Below the pieces are notes generated by a model. It searched no databases and had not been told where the DNA came from. It saw only the letters and a list, made by a program, of their open reading frames with translations. A program made the position numbers and the translations under genes. DNA of 64,000 bases from Gemmataceae bacterium (lineage in GTDB: Bacteria > Planctomycetota > Planctomycetia > Gemmatales > Gemmataceae), in assembly GCA_022842245.1 (NCBI GenBank), contig JALHPZ010000007.1, positions 131,378 through 195,377 on the forward strand. The letters are read 5' to 3'. Positions within the stretch are counted from its first letter, which is position 1; each line of letters begins with the position of its first letter. This document shows positions 9,066 to 18,089 of this stretch, piece after piece.

Positions 9066-10136
9066 ATGACACCCGTCGCTCGAGTGATGCTTCTTTTGGG
9101 AACGTTTGCCTTCGCCGGCTGTGGCGGCGGAGGAGACAACGCGACGGAGGGCGGTACGCCGGTCCGCGTCAGTGCGGGCGGAGCGACGTTCGTCGATCCG
9201 ATCATGCGTGCGTGGGCCAAGGACTATCGCAAGGCGAAGCGGACCGAGATCGACTACGTCAAGAGTGGTTCCGGAAAGGGGATCGGCGACCTGACGGCCA
9301 AGACGATCGACTTTGGCTGTACCGACGCGCCGATGAGCCGGAAGGAATTCGACGCCGCGAAGGCCGCCGGCGGCGACGTGCTGCACATCCCGGTCACAAT
9401 GGGTGCCGTGGCCATCGTGTATAACCTGCCCGGAATCGAGCAACTGAATCTGACCGGCGCGGTGATCGCGGACATTTACCTGCAAAAAGTTTCGAAGTGG
9501 AACGATGCCGCGATCGCGGCGCTGAACCCCGGCGTGGCCCTGCCGGACAAGGCCATCGTCGCGGTGCGCCGTGCCGAGTCGAGCGGGACGACGAACATCT
9601 TCTCGGAATATCTCTCAAAGGTCAGCCCCGCTTTCAAGGACCAGGTCGGCATGACCAAAGAGATGAAACTCGGCGGAGGTGTCGGGCAGCAGGGGAACGA
9701 CGGTATCGCCGGCTTTGTGAAGAACAATCAAGGGGCCCTCGGCTATGTGGAACTGGCCTACGCGAACAAGAACAAGATTGCGACGGCAAAACTGACGAAC
9801 AAGGCCGGGAAATTGGTTGGTCCCAACTCGGATAGCGTAACGGCGGCCGCGACGGCGGCCATGGGGGCCAAACCGACGGCTGAACCCTATACCCTCCACG
9901 ACCTCACCTTCTCCCTCACCGACGCCGAGGGTGACGGCAGCTACCCGATCGTCGGCATCAGCTACGCCATCGTGTACGCGAAGCAATCCAAGGACAAAGG
10001 CCCGGCCGTCGTCGATTTCCTCAAGTGGGTTGTCGTCGACGGTCAGGCGCTGGCGAAGGAACTCGACTACGCTCCACTGCCGCTAGAACTGGGGAAGAAG
10101 GCACAAGCCAAACTCGATGGCGTGACGTTCGAGTAA
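9066..10136 (+). CDS. pstS: Phosphate ABC transporter substrate-binding lipoprotein PstS
   Basis: This 356-residue protein begins MTPVARVMLLLGTFAFAGC, a lipoprotein signal with lipobox FAGC and modified Cys19. It is therefore exported and lipid-anchored. The mature protein has classic PstS motifs: SAGGATFVDPIMRAWAKDY, the phosphate-loop region VKSGSGKGIGDL, IDFGCTDAPMS, and AVRRAESSGTTNIFSEYL. It captures inorganic phosphate and delivers it to the Pst permease. The ATG at 9066 is preferred over an in-frame TTG at 9039 because the signal peptide starts there. The fused permease gene follows after 10 bases, so the two form an operon, probably phosphate-regulated; no Pho box was identified. Confidence 0.93.
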   Translation: MTPVARVMLLLGTFAFAGCGGGGDNATEGGTPVRVSAGGATFVDPIMRAWAKDYRKAKRTEIDYVKSGSGKGIGDLTAKTIDFGCTDAPMSRKEFDAAKAAGGDVLHIPVTMGAVAIVYNLPGIEQLNLTGAVIADIYLQKVSKWNDAAIAALNPGVALPDKAIVAVRRAESSGTTNIFSEYLSKVSPAFKDQVGMTKEMKLGGGVGQQGNDGIAGFVKNNQGALGYVELAYANKNKIATAKLTNKAGKLVGPNSDSVTAAATAAMGAKPTAEPYTLHDLTFSLTDAEGDGSYPIVGISYAIVYAKQSKDKGPAVVDFLKWVVVDGQALAKELDYAPLPLELGKKAQAKLDGVTFE

Positions 10137-10146
10137 AACGACTCCC

Positions 10147-12027
10147 ATGCCCTCTCCCACGTCTCCGCCGCCACCGCCGCCCCGCCCCGCCGTCAGCGTC
10201 GGGGACGTGCTGTTCCGACTACTCTGCCAGTCGGCCGGGGCGTTCGTGCTGTTCGTGGCCTTCGCCCTCGTCGGCGTACTCTTCTGGCAGGCGCGGCCAT
10301 TCCTGTTCGGCTCGAACCCCGCTCAACTCTTCACGTCCAGCAACTGGGATCCGGGGAAGGGGCAATTCGGTGCGCTCGTCTTCATCTACGGCACCATCGC
10401 CACGGCGCTGATCGCGATGGCCGTTGCGGTGCCGCTTGGCGTCGGCGCCGCAGCGTACCTCTCCGAGATTGCCACGGGACGGATGCGCACGATCTGCTCG
10501 TTCCTGCTCGAACTCCTCGCGGCCATCCCGAGCGTCGTCTACGGCTTCTGGGGCATCGAGTTCCTCGCCCGGCGCGGGACGCGGCCGTTCTTCGAGTGGC
10601 TGGGGATGGAAAATACGGCTGCGGGGCAGGGGATTCTCGCCGCGGGCCTCGTGCTCGCCGTCATGGTGCTGCCCTACATCACCGCAGTGAGCTATGATGT
10701 CTGCCGGTCGGTGCCGCGATCGCAACGGGAAGGCTCGCTTGCGCTCGGCGCGACCCGCTGGCAGACCATCTGGCGCGTCGTGCTGCCCTACGCCCGGCCC
10801 GGCATCGTGGCGGCGTGCTTCCTCGCCCTTGGCCGTGCTGTTGGCGAAACGATGGCCGTGACGATGGTCATTGGCAACGCGCAGGAATTGAACTTTTCCC
10901 CGGCCGGCACCGGCGACGCGATCCCCAGCGCCATCGCAAAAATCCTGCCCGAAACGGCGCCCTCGGACATTACCAAACGCGCGGCGTTGATTTCCCTTGG
11001 CCTTTTGTTGCTCGTGGTCACGCTGGTCACGAACGTTTCAGCCCGGCTGATCATCCGCTGGCTTGGCTCGACCCGTAAAGCCCAGCCGATGCCCGAAGCG
11101 GACGCAACCGCCCCAGCGCGAGTCGATGTAATTCTGCCCAATCCGGCACCAATGGATCCGGCCAGGGCTGCCGCGGCCCGCCGTCGCCAGTTGCTCGTCG
11201 ACGCGGTCATGCGAAAGCTTCTCGCACTCTGTCAGTTCATCACGGTGATCCCGCTGTTTCTGATCCTGGGTTACATCACCTATCAGGGCGCGGCGGGGGT
11301 GGACCTCAGGTTCTTCCTGAAGGAACCAGACGACGGTGGCCTTGGCCATGCGATTGCCGGTAGCCTGCGGCTCGTGGCGCTTGCGACGGCGCTGGCGGTA
11401 CCCGTCGGCATCTTCGCGGCGGTGCTGCTTTCGGAATACCGGAACAGCCGGTTCGTACCGGTCGTGCGATTCGTGGCGGAGCAGTTGGGCGGCGTCCCGT
11501 CGATCGTGATCGGGGTGTTCGCGTATGCCGTGCTGGTGTATCCGATCTGGTCGTCGAAGCCGTGGGGCTATTCCGCGTGGGCCGGCGCGTTCGCGTTGGC
11601 GGTGATGATGCTCCCGGTGGTGATCCGGGCGTCCGAAGAGGCGATGCGGCTGGTGCCGAACGGTCTGCGCGAAGCGAGCTACGCCCTCGGCGCGACGCGC
11701 TGGCAGACGGTGGTGCGGGTCATCATTCCGGCAGCGCTGCCGGCCATCATCACCGGCGTGCTGTTGGCCGTGGGACGCATCGCCGGCGAGACCGCCCCTC
11801 TGCTCCTGACGGCGTACGGCTCGAACTACTGGCCGCGGTCGTTGAACGATCCGACACCGTTCCTGCCATATTACATCTTCAACTATTCCAAGATGCCTGA
11901 CGGCTCCGACGAAATCCGCCTGGCGTGGGCCGCGGCGTTCGTGTTGCTGGTGCTCGTGATCCTTCTAAACGTCGTCACGCGTCTGGCCGCCGGAAAACGC
12001 GTCGTCGCCGCCTCTCAGGCAGGGTAA
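10147..12027 (+). CDS. pstCA: Fused phosphate ABC permease PstC-PstA
   Basis: This 626-residue polypeptide carries both Pst permease subunits. Residues ~1-295 are PstC-like, with ELLAAIPSVVYGFWGIEFL and the ATPase-coupling EAA-type loop EGSLALGATRWQTIWRV near residue 195. A charged linker at ~300-360 leads to a PstA-like half, with EQLGGVPSIVIGVFAYAVL and a second coupling loop EASYALGATRWQTVVRV near residue 509. Each half has about six membrane segments. In most bacteria pstC and pstA are separate genes; the single frame has no stop or frameshift between the halves. No pstB ATPase or phoU follows, so the ATPase must be encoded elsewhere. PhoR starts 9 bases downstream. Confidence 0.92.
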   Translation: MPSPTSPPPPPPRPAVSVGDVLFRLLCQSAGAFVLFVAFALVGVLFWQARPFLFGSNPAQLFTSSNWDPGKGQFGALVFIYGTIATALIAMAVAVPLGVGAAAYLSEIATGRMRTICSFLLELLAAIPSVVYGFWGIEFLARRGTRPFFEWLGMENTAAGQGILAAGLVLAVMVLPYITAVSYDVCRSVPRSQREGSLALGATRWQTIWRVVLPYARPGIVAACFLALGRAVGETMAVTMVIGNAQELNFSPAGTGDAIPSAIAKILPETAPSDITKRAALISLGLLLLVVTLVTNVSARLIIRWLGSTRKAQPMPEADATAPARVDVILPNPAPMDPARAAAARRRQLLVDAVMRKLLALCQFITVIPLFLILGYITYQGAAGVDLRFFLKEPDDGGLGHAIAGSLRLVALATALAVPVGIFAAVLLSEYRNSRFVPVVRFVAEQLGGVPSIVIGVFAYAVLVYPIWSSKPWGYSAWAGAFALAVMMLPVVIRASEEAMRLVPNGLREASYALGATRWQTVVRVIIPAALPAIITGVLLAVGRIAGETAPLLLTAYGSNYWPRSLNDPTPFLPYYIFNYSKMPDGSDEIRLAWAAAFVLLVLVILLNVVTRLAAGKRVVAASQAG

Positions 12028-12036
12028 TCTCCCTTT

Positions 12037-13434
12037 ATGTTCTGGCGGCTGTTCTTCACTTATCTGGCGTTCGTCGTTGCGGCCGTCGGGCTGATCGGAG
12101 CGATCGTGCTCCGACGAACCGGGGGCGAAGCGATCTTCCTCGGCCTGGCGGGTGAAGTGATTGCGGCCGCGTTGGGGATCGTGGCGCTGGCGATCGTGCC
12201 GTCCTATCTATTGGCTCGAGAACTCACCCGCCCGCTCAGCGAACTTGCCCAGGGCGCCGACCGGCTCACCGAAGGCGACCTCGGACACCGAATCCCGGCC
12301 GACGCCGGTGGTGAGTTCGCGGCTCTCGCCCGCGCCCTCAACGACATGGGCGGTCGGCTTGCCATCACTTTCGATCAAATTGCCCGCGACCGAGAGCAAC
12401 TCCGCACCATCCTCTCCGGCATGGTCGAGGGCGTTGTCGCGTTCGACAACGACGAGCGCGTCCTCTTCGCCAACGACCGCGGCGCGGCACTACTGGAGTT
12501 CGACGAAACCGCCATCGGCCGCAAACTCTGGGAGGCAACGCGCCAGCGCGCCGTGCAGGAGATCGCGGAGAAGGCGCTGCGCGAGGATGGCCCGTGCCGG
12601 CAGGAGTTGGACTGGAAGGGGCCGGGCGCGAAGAATCTGGCGGTCTACGCCGCGCGGCTGCCCGGGCCGGATTCGCCGGGCGCGGTCATGGTCCTGCACG
12701 ACATTACCGAATTGCGACGACTCGAACGAGTGCGGCAGGATTTCGTCGCCAACGTTTCGCACGAACTGAAGACACCGCTGGCCGTCATCCAGTCGAATAT
12801 CGAAGCACTTCAGGACGGTGCGGCCGAGGACCCCGCCATGCGCGGGCCGTTTCTCGAACGGGTGAAACTCGAAGCGGACCGTTTGGAGGAACTGATCCAG
12901 GACCTGTTGAAACTCGCGAAAATCGAATCGGGCGAGCAGCCATTGGACCTCGTCCCCGTGCCGCTCGACGCGGCAATCGCGGAATGCCTGGGGAGGCAAT
13001 CAACGCGGGCGGAAGCGAAGTCGATGCGGCTCTTCGAAGTTCCACCAACCGACGCGCCGCGGGACCTGGCGGCCTTCGCCGACGCCGACGCGATCGGGCA
13101 TGTCCTGGACAATCTTGTGGACAACGCGATCAAGTACTCGCCAAGCGGCGGAAAGATTACCGTCCGTTGGGGTGCAGTCGACGGGGGCGTATTCGTCGAA
13201 GTGGAGGATACCGGGCACGGCATCGCAGAGGCGGACCTGCCGCGCGTCTTCGAGCGATTCTACCGCGCCGACCGCGCCCGCCAGCGCACCGGTGGCACCG
13301 GCCTTGGCCTCGCCATCGTCAAACACCTCGTGCAGGCCATGAACGGCCAGGTAACCGTCGCCAGCCAACTCGGCGCCGGCAGCACCTTCAAGATCGTGCT
13401 GCCCCGTGCTGGCGAAAGCGGTACGGCTCGATAA
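12037..13434 (+). CDS. phoR: PhoR-type sensor histidine kinase
   Basis: This is a 465-residue membrane sensor kinase. Two N-terminal membrane segments lie close together with almost no periplasmic domain, as in PhoR. They are followed by a HAMP region (RELTRPLSELAQGADRLTEG), a PAS-like domain (TILSGMVEGVVAFDNDERVL), the H-box NVSHELKTPL with phospho-acceptor His242, the N-box DNLVDNAIKYS, and the G-boxes EDTGHGIAEADLPRVFERFY and GGTGLGLAIVKHLV. Its position directly behind pstS-pstCA supports a role in phosphate sensing. The partner response regulator (PhoB) is not in the window, and the next gene is unrelated. Confidence 0.87.
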   Translation: MFWRLFFTYLAFVVAAVGLIGAIVLRRTGGEAIFLGLAGEVIAAALGIVALAIVPSYLLARELTRPLSELAQGADRLTEGDLGHRIPADAGGEFAALARALNDMGGRLAITFDQIARDREQLRTILSGMVEGVVAFDNDERVLFANDRGAALLEFDETAIGRKLWEATRQRAVQEIAEKALREDGPCRQELDWKGPGAKNLAVYAARLPGPDSPGAVMVLHDITELRRLERVRQDFVANVSHELKTPLAVIQSNIEALQDGAAEDPAMRGPFLERVKLEADRLEELIQDLLKLAKIESGEQPLDLVPVPLDAAIAECLGRQSTRAEAKSMRLFEVPPTDAPRDLAAFADADAIGHVLDNLVDNAIKYSPSGGKITVRWGAVDGGVFVEVEDTGHGIAEADLPRVFERFYRADRARQRTGGTGLGLAIVKHLVQAMNGQVTVASQLGAGSTFKIVLPRAGESGTAR

Positions 13435-13483
13435 AACCGCCCTGAGACTTCGCACCTTGCGTCCGCCGCTCCGGGAGTGCCCC

Positions 13484-16096
13484 GTGCCCGTTCTGTACGC
13501 CTTCACGCTCTTCGTCAGCGCGTCCCTTCTGTTCATGGTCCAGCCGATGATCGGCCGGATGATCCTCCCCCTGCTCGGCGGCAGCCCGGCGGCGTGGAAC
13601 ACCTGCATGGTCTTCTTCCAGGCCGTGCTGCTCCTCGGCTACCTGTACGCCCACAAGCTCACCGCGAAGATCGGCCCGAAAGGCCAGGTGAAACTGCACC
13701 TCGCCGTCCTCGCCGGTTCCATCGCCGTCATGGCTCTCGCCGCTTTCCTTGGGCCGAAGAACTCGCCCATCCCCATCGTTGAATCGCTCGCCCCGCAGGA
13801 CACCGCCTACCCCATGTTCGGCGTGCTCGCCCTGCTCGCCGTCGCCATCGGCATCCCGTTCTTCGCCGTCTCCACCAGCGCGCCGCTGCTCCAGCGATGG
13901 TTTGCCTACTCCGGTCACGTCGCCGCGAAGGATCCGTACTTCCTCTACGCCGCCAGCAACGCCGGCAGTCTGATCTCGCTGCTCGGCTACCCGCTCGTCA
14001 CCGAGCCGAGCCTGCGCCTCGTCGAGCAGGCGTGGCTGTTCGCCGGCGGATTCGTCGCGCTCACGGTGCTGATTGCCGTCTGCGGGAACACGGTCAAACA
14101 GACCGAAGTCGTTAGCGCGAAGGCCACCGCACCGACCGAACCGCCGCCCACGACCCTGCGCAAACTCCGCTGGCTGGGCCTCGCGTTCGTCCCGTCAAGC
14201 CTCATGCTCGGTGTCACCACGCACATGACCACCGACATCGCCTCCATCCCGCTGCTCTGGGTCGGCCCACTCGCTCTTTATCTCATCACTTTCATTATCG
14301 CGTTCGCCAAGACACCCGCCTGGTTCCGCCCCGTGCTTGGCAACATCTCGCCCGTCGTCACGCTGCTGCTCGTTTTCGTCATCGTCTCGCAGGCGCGCAT
14401 CGACAGTATCTTCCTCCTGCTGCTCCTGCACCTCGTCGCGTACTTCCTCACGACGCTCCTGTGCCACTCGGAACTGGCGCGCGACCGCCCCTCCGCCGCG
14501 TACCTCACGAACTTCTACCTCTGGCTCTCGCTCGGCGGCATGCTCGGCGGCGTCTTCAACGCCCTGATCGCCCCGATCGCCTTCCCGCTCGCGTGGGAAT
14601 ACCCGATCGCCATCGCCATCGGCTGCATGCTGATCCCCAAGCTGGAGGACGGTCCGGAACCCTCGCCCGCGAAGGCTCAGCGGAACCGCATCCTCGACTT
14701 CGTCATCCCGTGCGCCATGCTTGCCGCCGTCGCGGGGCTCACGTTGCTCCCCCGCTTCAACGCGTTCAACCTCGCCTGCGGCTGGATCGGCGGGCAAATC
14801 TCCGCTGGCCTCCAGGCGGTCGGCGTGCTCGCCGAGATCAAGAGCGACAAGGTTCGCGACCTGATCCTCTACGCCGTTCCCGCGATGGCGTGCTTCTTCT
14901 TCATCGACCGTCCGCTGCGCTTCGGCCTGTGTGTCGCGGCGCTGCTGTTCGTTGGCCACGTCCGCCACGATGCCTCCGGCCTCCGCGCGCTCGACCGCAG
15001 CTTCTTCGGCATTCTCAAAGTCGAAGAACTCGGCGAAGACACGATCACCGTCGTCGCCGAGGATGGCCAGGAGTACCAGCGCGTCAACAGCTACCAGCAG
15101 CGGCGGCTCGTCCACGGCACCACGCTCCACGGCATCCAGTCCACCGCCGACGCCGGCATCCCGGCTTACCTGCGCCTCAATCCCATCTCGGTCAATTCCC
15201 AGAAGTTCGTCGAACTCCAACTCCTCGGCCCGCTCGACGGCTGGTCCGCCACGGCGCAACTCGGACTCTGGACCACATGGGACTACAAGAAAGAACCGCT
15301 CACCTACTATCACCGCACCGGACCCGTCGGCCACATGTTCGACGTTACGTATCGACGCTTCCCCGGGGCAGACTTCGCCATGGTCGGCCTCGGCACCGGT
15401 TCGGTCTCATGCTACGCTGGCAAGGGGCAAACCCTCACCTTCTACGAGATCGACCCGAACGTGAAGTCGATGGTGGCCGACACCGACAAGCACTTCACCT
15501 ATGTCAAGGATGCAGAACGCCGCGGCGCGAAAGTGGATATCGTCCTCGGTGACGCCCGCTTGAAACTCCAGGCGAACGCCGAGGCGAAATACAAACTGTT
15601 GCTCGTGGATGCCTTCAGTTCCGACTCGATCCCGGTCCACCTGCTGACGAAAGAGGCGGTGGACCTTTACATGAACCGGATCGCCGAGGGCGGCCTCGTG
15701 GCGCTGCACATCTCGAACCGGTACATCAAACTCGAACTCGCCGTGTCGAAGATCGCCGAGGAGCTGGGCATCGCAGCGCTCGAGTTCAACGACTCGTGGT
15801 ACGACAGCACGCAGGAATATCCACCGGGAAAATCGCAATCGACGTGGGTGGTGCTGGCGAAGAAGCCGGAGACCCTGGAGATCTTCAAGGACGAACGCTA
15901 CACGACGCGGTATCGCTCGGAGAGCTTCGACAAGGAGCCGATACCGATGGGCTGGCGGCCGATGGAAGTCGAACCGAAGCTGCGTGTTTGGAGCGACGAC
16001 TACGCGGACGTGCTGAGCCTGATGCGCATCAAGGAGATTCAGAAGTTCCGGCACATGCTCGGCCTGCCGACCGTGGCGGCGCTACGCGAGGATTGA
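13484..16096 (+). CDS. Fused MFS-like membrane domain and spermidine-synthase-like domain
   Basis: This 870-residue protein starts at a GTG at 13484, preceded by GGGAG six bases upstream; an earlier in-frame ATG at 13406 overlaps phoR and gives no sensible N-terminus. The N-terminal ~500 residues form about 12-14 membrane helices, starting VPVLYAFTLFVSASLLFMV. The C-terminal ~250 residues form a Rossmann methyltransferase-like domain related to spermidine synthase: AMVGLGTGSVSCYAGKGQ, an acidic FYEIDP motif, IVLGDARLKL and LLVDAFSSDSIPVHLLT. Such fusions are widespread in bacteria. The reaction is not established and polyamine synthesis should not be assumed. It is followed after 2 bases by the ATP-grasp gene, so the two are probably co-transcribed. 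Confidence 0.8.
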   Translation: MPVLYAFTLFVSASLLFMVQPMIGRMILPLLGGSPAAWNTCMVFFQAVLLLGYLYAHKLTAKIGPKGQVKLHLAVLAGSIAVMALAAFLGPKNSPIPIVESLAPQDTAYPMFGVLALLAVAIGIPFFAVSTSAPLLQRWFAYSGHVAAKDPYFLYAASNAGSLISLLGYPLVTEPSLRLVEQAWLFAGGFVALTVLIAVCGNTVKQTEVVSAKATAPTEPPPTTLRKLRWLGLAFVPSSLMLGVTTHMTTDIASIPLLWVGPLALYLITFIIAFAKTPAWFRPVLGNISPVVTLLLVFVIVSQARIDSIFLLLLLHLVAYFLTTLLCHSELARDRPSAAYLTNFYLWLSLGGMLGGVFNALIAPIAFPLAWEYPIAIAIGCMLIPKLEDGPEPSPAKAQRNRILDFVIPCAMLAAVAGLTLLPRFNAFNLACGWIGGQISAGLQAVGVLAEIKSDKVRDLILYAVPAMACFFFIDRPLRFGLCVAALLFVGHVRHDASGLRALDRSFFGILKVEELGEDTITVVAEDGQEYQRVNSYQQRRLVHGTTLHGIQSTADAGIPAYLRLNPISVNSQKFVELQLLGPLDGWSATAQLGLWTTWDYKKEPLTYYHRTGPVGHMFDVTYRRFPGADFAMVGLGTGSVSCYAGKGQTLTFYEIDPNVKSMVADTDKHFTYVKDAERRGAKVDIVLGDARLKLQANAEAKYKLLLVDAFSSDSIPVHLLTKEAVDLYMNRIAEGGLVALHISNRYIKLELAVSKIAEELGIAALEFNDSWYDSTQEYPPGKSQSTWVVLAKKPETLEIFKDERYTTRYRSESFDKEPIPMGWRPMEVEPKLRVWSDDYADVLSLMRIKEIQKFRHMLGLPTVAALRED

Positions 16097-16098
16097 GC

Positions 16099-17205
16099 GT
16101 GGATCGCGTGCTGATCGTGGGTGCGAGTGGCCGGGCGGCGGCGGCCTCGGCGCGGCGTGCCGGTTTCGATCCGTACGTGCTGGACCTCTTCGCCGACGCC
16201 GACACGGAACGCCTCGCGACGGTTGTCAAGCTGCCGATGGACGAATACCCCCACGGCTTCGTGGAGTTGGCGAAGCGTGTGCCGCCGATGCCGTGGATGT
16301 ACACGGGCGGGTTGGAGAATTACCCGGACGTGGTGGCCGCGATCTCGCAGACGCGCGAGCTGTGGGGCAACGGGCCGGACGTGCTGAAGACGGTGCGCAA
16401 TCCGTTCGCGGTTCAGAAATGGTTGAAAGAGTTCGGGCGAACGAGGCCGCAAACGATTCTTCCGGGCGAATTCGCCGACCCTTCCTTGCGTTGGCTATGC
16501 AAACCGATACGGGGATCCGCGGGCCTCGGTGTTCGCTTCGCAGACTCCGACGATTTTCCATCTCAGGCCGAAAAGCCAAACTACTATCTGCAGGAATACC
16601 TCGAAGGCGACTCGATGTCGGCCGTGTTCGCCCACGGCCGGCGCGGTTGGCCGACGTTCGTGGGGGTGAGCCGGCAATTGATCGGTACCGACTGGCTGCA
16701 CGCGAAGCCGTTCGCGTACGCCGGCAATGTGATGGTCGCCCCGAACGAATGTCCCGACCCGCGGCCCACGGCGGGGTGGCTGACGTACCGGTTTCCGTTG
16801 CGAAGAGTCTGGGGAATTGACTTCATCCGCTATGGTGACAAGTTTGGTGTTATCGAAGTGAATCCCCGATACACCGCGTCCGTCGAGCTATACGAACTGG
16901 CGACACGGACCGCCGCGTTGACCCAGAAGGAACCGGCCATTCCCAAGACAACGTTTGGCAAGGCCGTCTACTACGCGCCGCGCCGCTTCGTCTTTCCATC
17001 GTCCGGCCCGTGGGACGACTTTCTGGCGCGCTGCACCGACGTTTGGCGGCGGCCGAACTTCGCCGACATCCCACACGCCGGCGATATCATCGAAGCCGGG
17101 CAACCGGTGCTGACGATCTTCGCGGAAGCGGACGGCGAGGTGGCGTGCGAAGCGAAATTGAAGGCGAGTGCCGCTGAACTCGATCGCCTCTTCGCGGTAG
17201 GATGA
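16099..17205 (+). CDS. ATP-grasp protein of the COG2232/OrfY type
   Basis: This is a 368-residue ATP-grasp enzyme. It starts with a GTG at 16099 that encodes VDRVLIVGASGRAAAASARR, a dinucleotide-like N-terminal lobe, and it lies 2 bases after the preceding stop. Later come the Gly-rich ATP loop (LCKPIRGSAGLGVRF), LQEYLEGDSMSAVF and the Mg-binding VIEVNPRY near residue 253. The N-terminal layout and the YPHGF motif recall COG2232 proteins, including OrfY, found with tetrahydromethanopterin/methylofuran genes in methylotrophs. Planctomycetes carry that C1 pathway, so a carboxylate-amine ligase role there is plausible. That link is inference: no other C1 genes are in this window. The enoyl-CoA hydratase gene follows after 4 bases. 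Confidence 0.6.
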   Translation: MDRVLIVGASGRAAAASARRAGFDPYVLDLFADADTERLATVVKLPMDEYPHGFVELAKRVPPMPWMYTGGLENYPDVVAAISQTRELWGNGPDVLKTVRNPFAVQKWLKEFGRTRPQTILPGEFADPSLRWLCKPIRGSAGLGVRFADSDDFPSQAEKPNYYLQEYLEGDSMSAVFAHGRRGWPTFVGVSRQLIGTDWLHAKPFAYAGNVMVAPNECPDPRPTAGWLTYRFPLRRVWGIDFIRYGDKFGVIEVNPRYTASVELYELATRTAALTQKEPAIPKTTFGKAVYYAPRRFVFPSSGPWDDFLARCTDVWRRPNFADIPHAGDIIEAGQPVLTIFAEADGEVACEAKLKASAAELDRLFAVG

Positions 17206-17209
17206 ACGC

Positions 17210-18016
17210 ATGTCCGAACCCATCGTCCTCTCTGCCGTCCGCGACCACACGGCCACGCTCACGCTCAACCGGCCCGACAAGCGGAACGCCCTTTCGCGGC
17301 AACTCATCGCCGAACTGACGGCGGCGTTCGCGGCCGCGGATGCCGACCCCGCCGTGCGCACGATCATCATCACCGGCCACGGGCCGGCCTTCTGCGCCGG
17401 CATGGACCTGGACGAACTCCGCGGCACCTTCACCGCCACGAAGGACCAGATCTGGGACGACGCCCAAAAACTCTCGGCGCTTTACGAACGGATCTACAAG
17501 TCGGACAAGCCGACGATCGCGGCGGTGAACGGTACTGCCGTCGCCGGCGGAGCCGGGCTGATGACCGTCTGCGATTTCGCGGTGGCCGTGCCAACAGCGA
17601 AGTTCGGTTACCCGGAGGTGCGGCGTGGCCTCGTCGCGGCGATGGTGCTGCCACACCTGCTCCGGCACGTCGGCGAGCGCGCGGCACGCTGGATGCTGCT
17701 GACGGGTGAGTTGATCGACGCCGAGGAGGCGATGCGGATCGGCCTTGTGAACGCGGTGGTGCCGGCGGAAGAGCTGCTACCGACGGCGCTCGCGTGGGGT
17801 CGGGCGTGCCACGAGGGAGGACCGGAGGCGCTTGCGACGACCAAGCGGCTGTTGCGGGACTGCTCGCGGCAGGTGCTGGGTGTGGAAGAGTTGGCGAAGG
17901 CGAGTGCCGAACCGCGACTCGGCGCGGAATGCCACGGGGGATTGAAGGCCTTTTTCGAGAAGAGGCCGGCCCCTTGGAATGAAACAAAAGTTCTAGCCAC
18001 CGATAAACACGAATAA
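17210..18016 (+). CDS. Enoyl-CoA hydratase/isomerase family protein
   Basis: This is a 268-residue crotonase-fold protein, the usual family length. Diagnostic parts are LTLNRPDKRNALSRQLI at the N-terminus, the first oxyanion-hole loop GPAFCAGMDLDEL, the second NGTAVAGGAGLMTVCDFAVA, and the YPEVRRGL segment with the usual catalytic-region Glu. It would hydrate or isomerise a CoA thioester; the exact substrate cannot be told. The last six codons (ATDKHE) and the stop lie inside a dispersed inverted repeat at 17996-18071, so the original C-terminus may have been altered by that insertion. It follows the ATP-grasp gene closely and is probably in the same operon. Confidence 0.85.
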   Translation: MSEPIVLSAVRDHTATLTLNRPDKRNALSRQLIAELTAAFAAADADPAVRTIIITGHGPAFCAGMDLDELRGTFTATKDQIWDDAQKLSALYERIYKSDKPTIAAVNGTAVAGGAGLMTVCDFAVAVPTAKFGYPEVRRGLVAAMVLPHLLRHVGERAARWMLLTGELIDAEEAMRIGLVNAVVPAEELLPTALAWGRACHEGGPEALATTKRLLRDCSRQVLGVEELAKASAEPRLGAECHGGLKAFFEKRPAPWNETKVLATDKHE

Positions 18017-18071
18017 ACACGGATAAGAAATTCGATTTTCGAATCTGTGTTCATCCGTGTTGATCTGTGGC
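17996..18071. repeat. Dispersed imperfect inverted repeat overlapping a gene end
   Basis: The arms GCCACCGATAAACACGAATA and, reading back from 18071, GCCACAGATCAACACGGATG form an imperfect palindrome of about 27 bases per arm, enclosing an A/T-rich centre (AAATTCGATTTTCGAAT). Elements with this CACGGAT/ATCCGTG vocabulary recur between genes in several planctomycete and other large bacterial genomes. It is AT-richer than its surroundings and contains the stop codon of the enoyl-CoA hydratase gene. It could act as a hairpin in RNA. Confidence 0.65.
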
Positions 18072-18089
18072 CAAGTTATGGAATGAGAC

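Noticed and set aside
14195..15334. Minus-strand open frame in the MFS/spermidine-synthase gene
   Set aside because: Highly charged Glu/Arg/Asp repeats typical of antisense translation; no domain.
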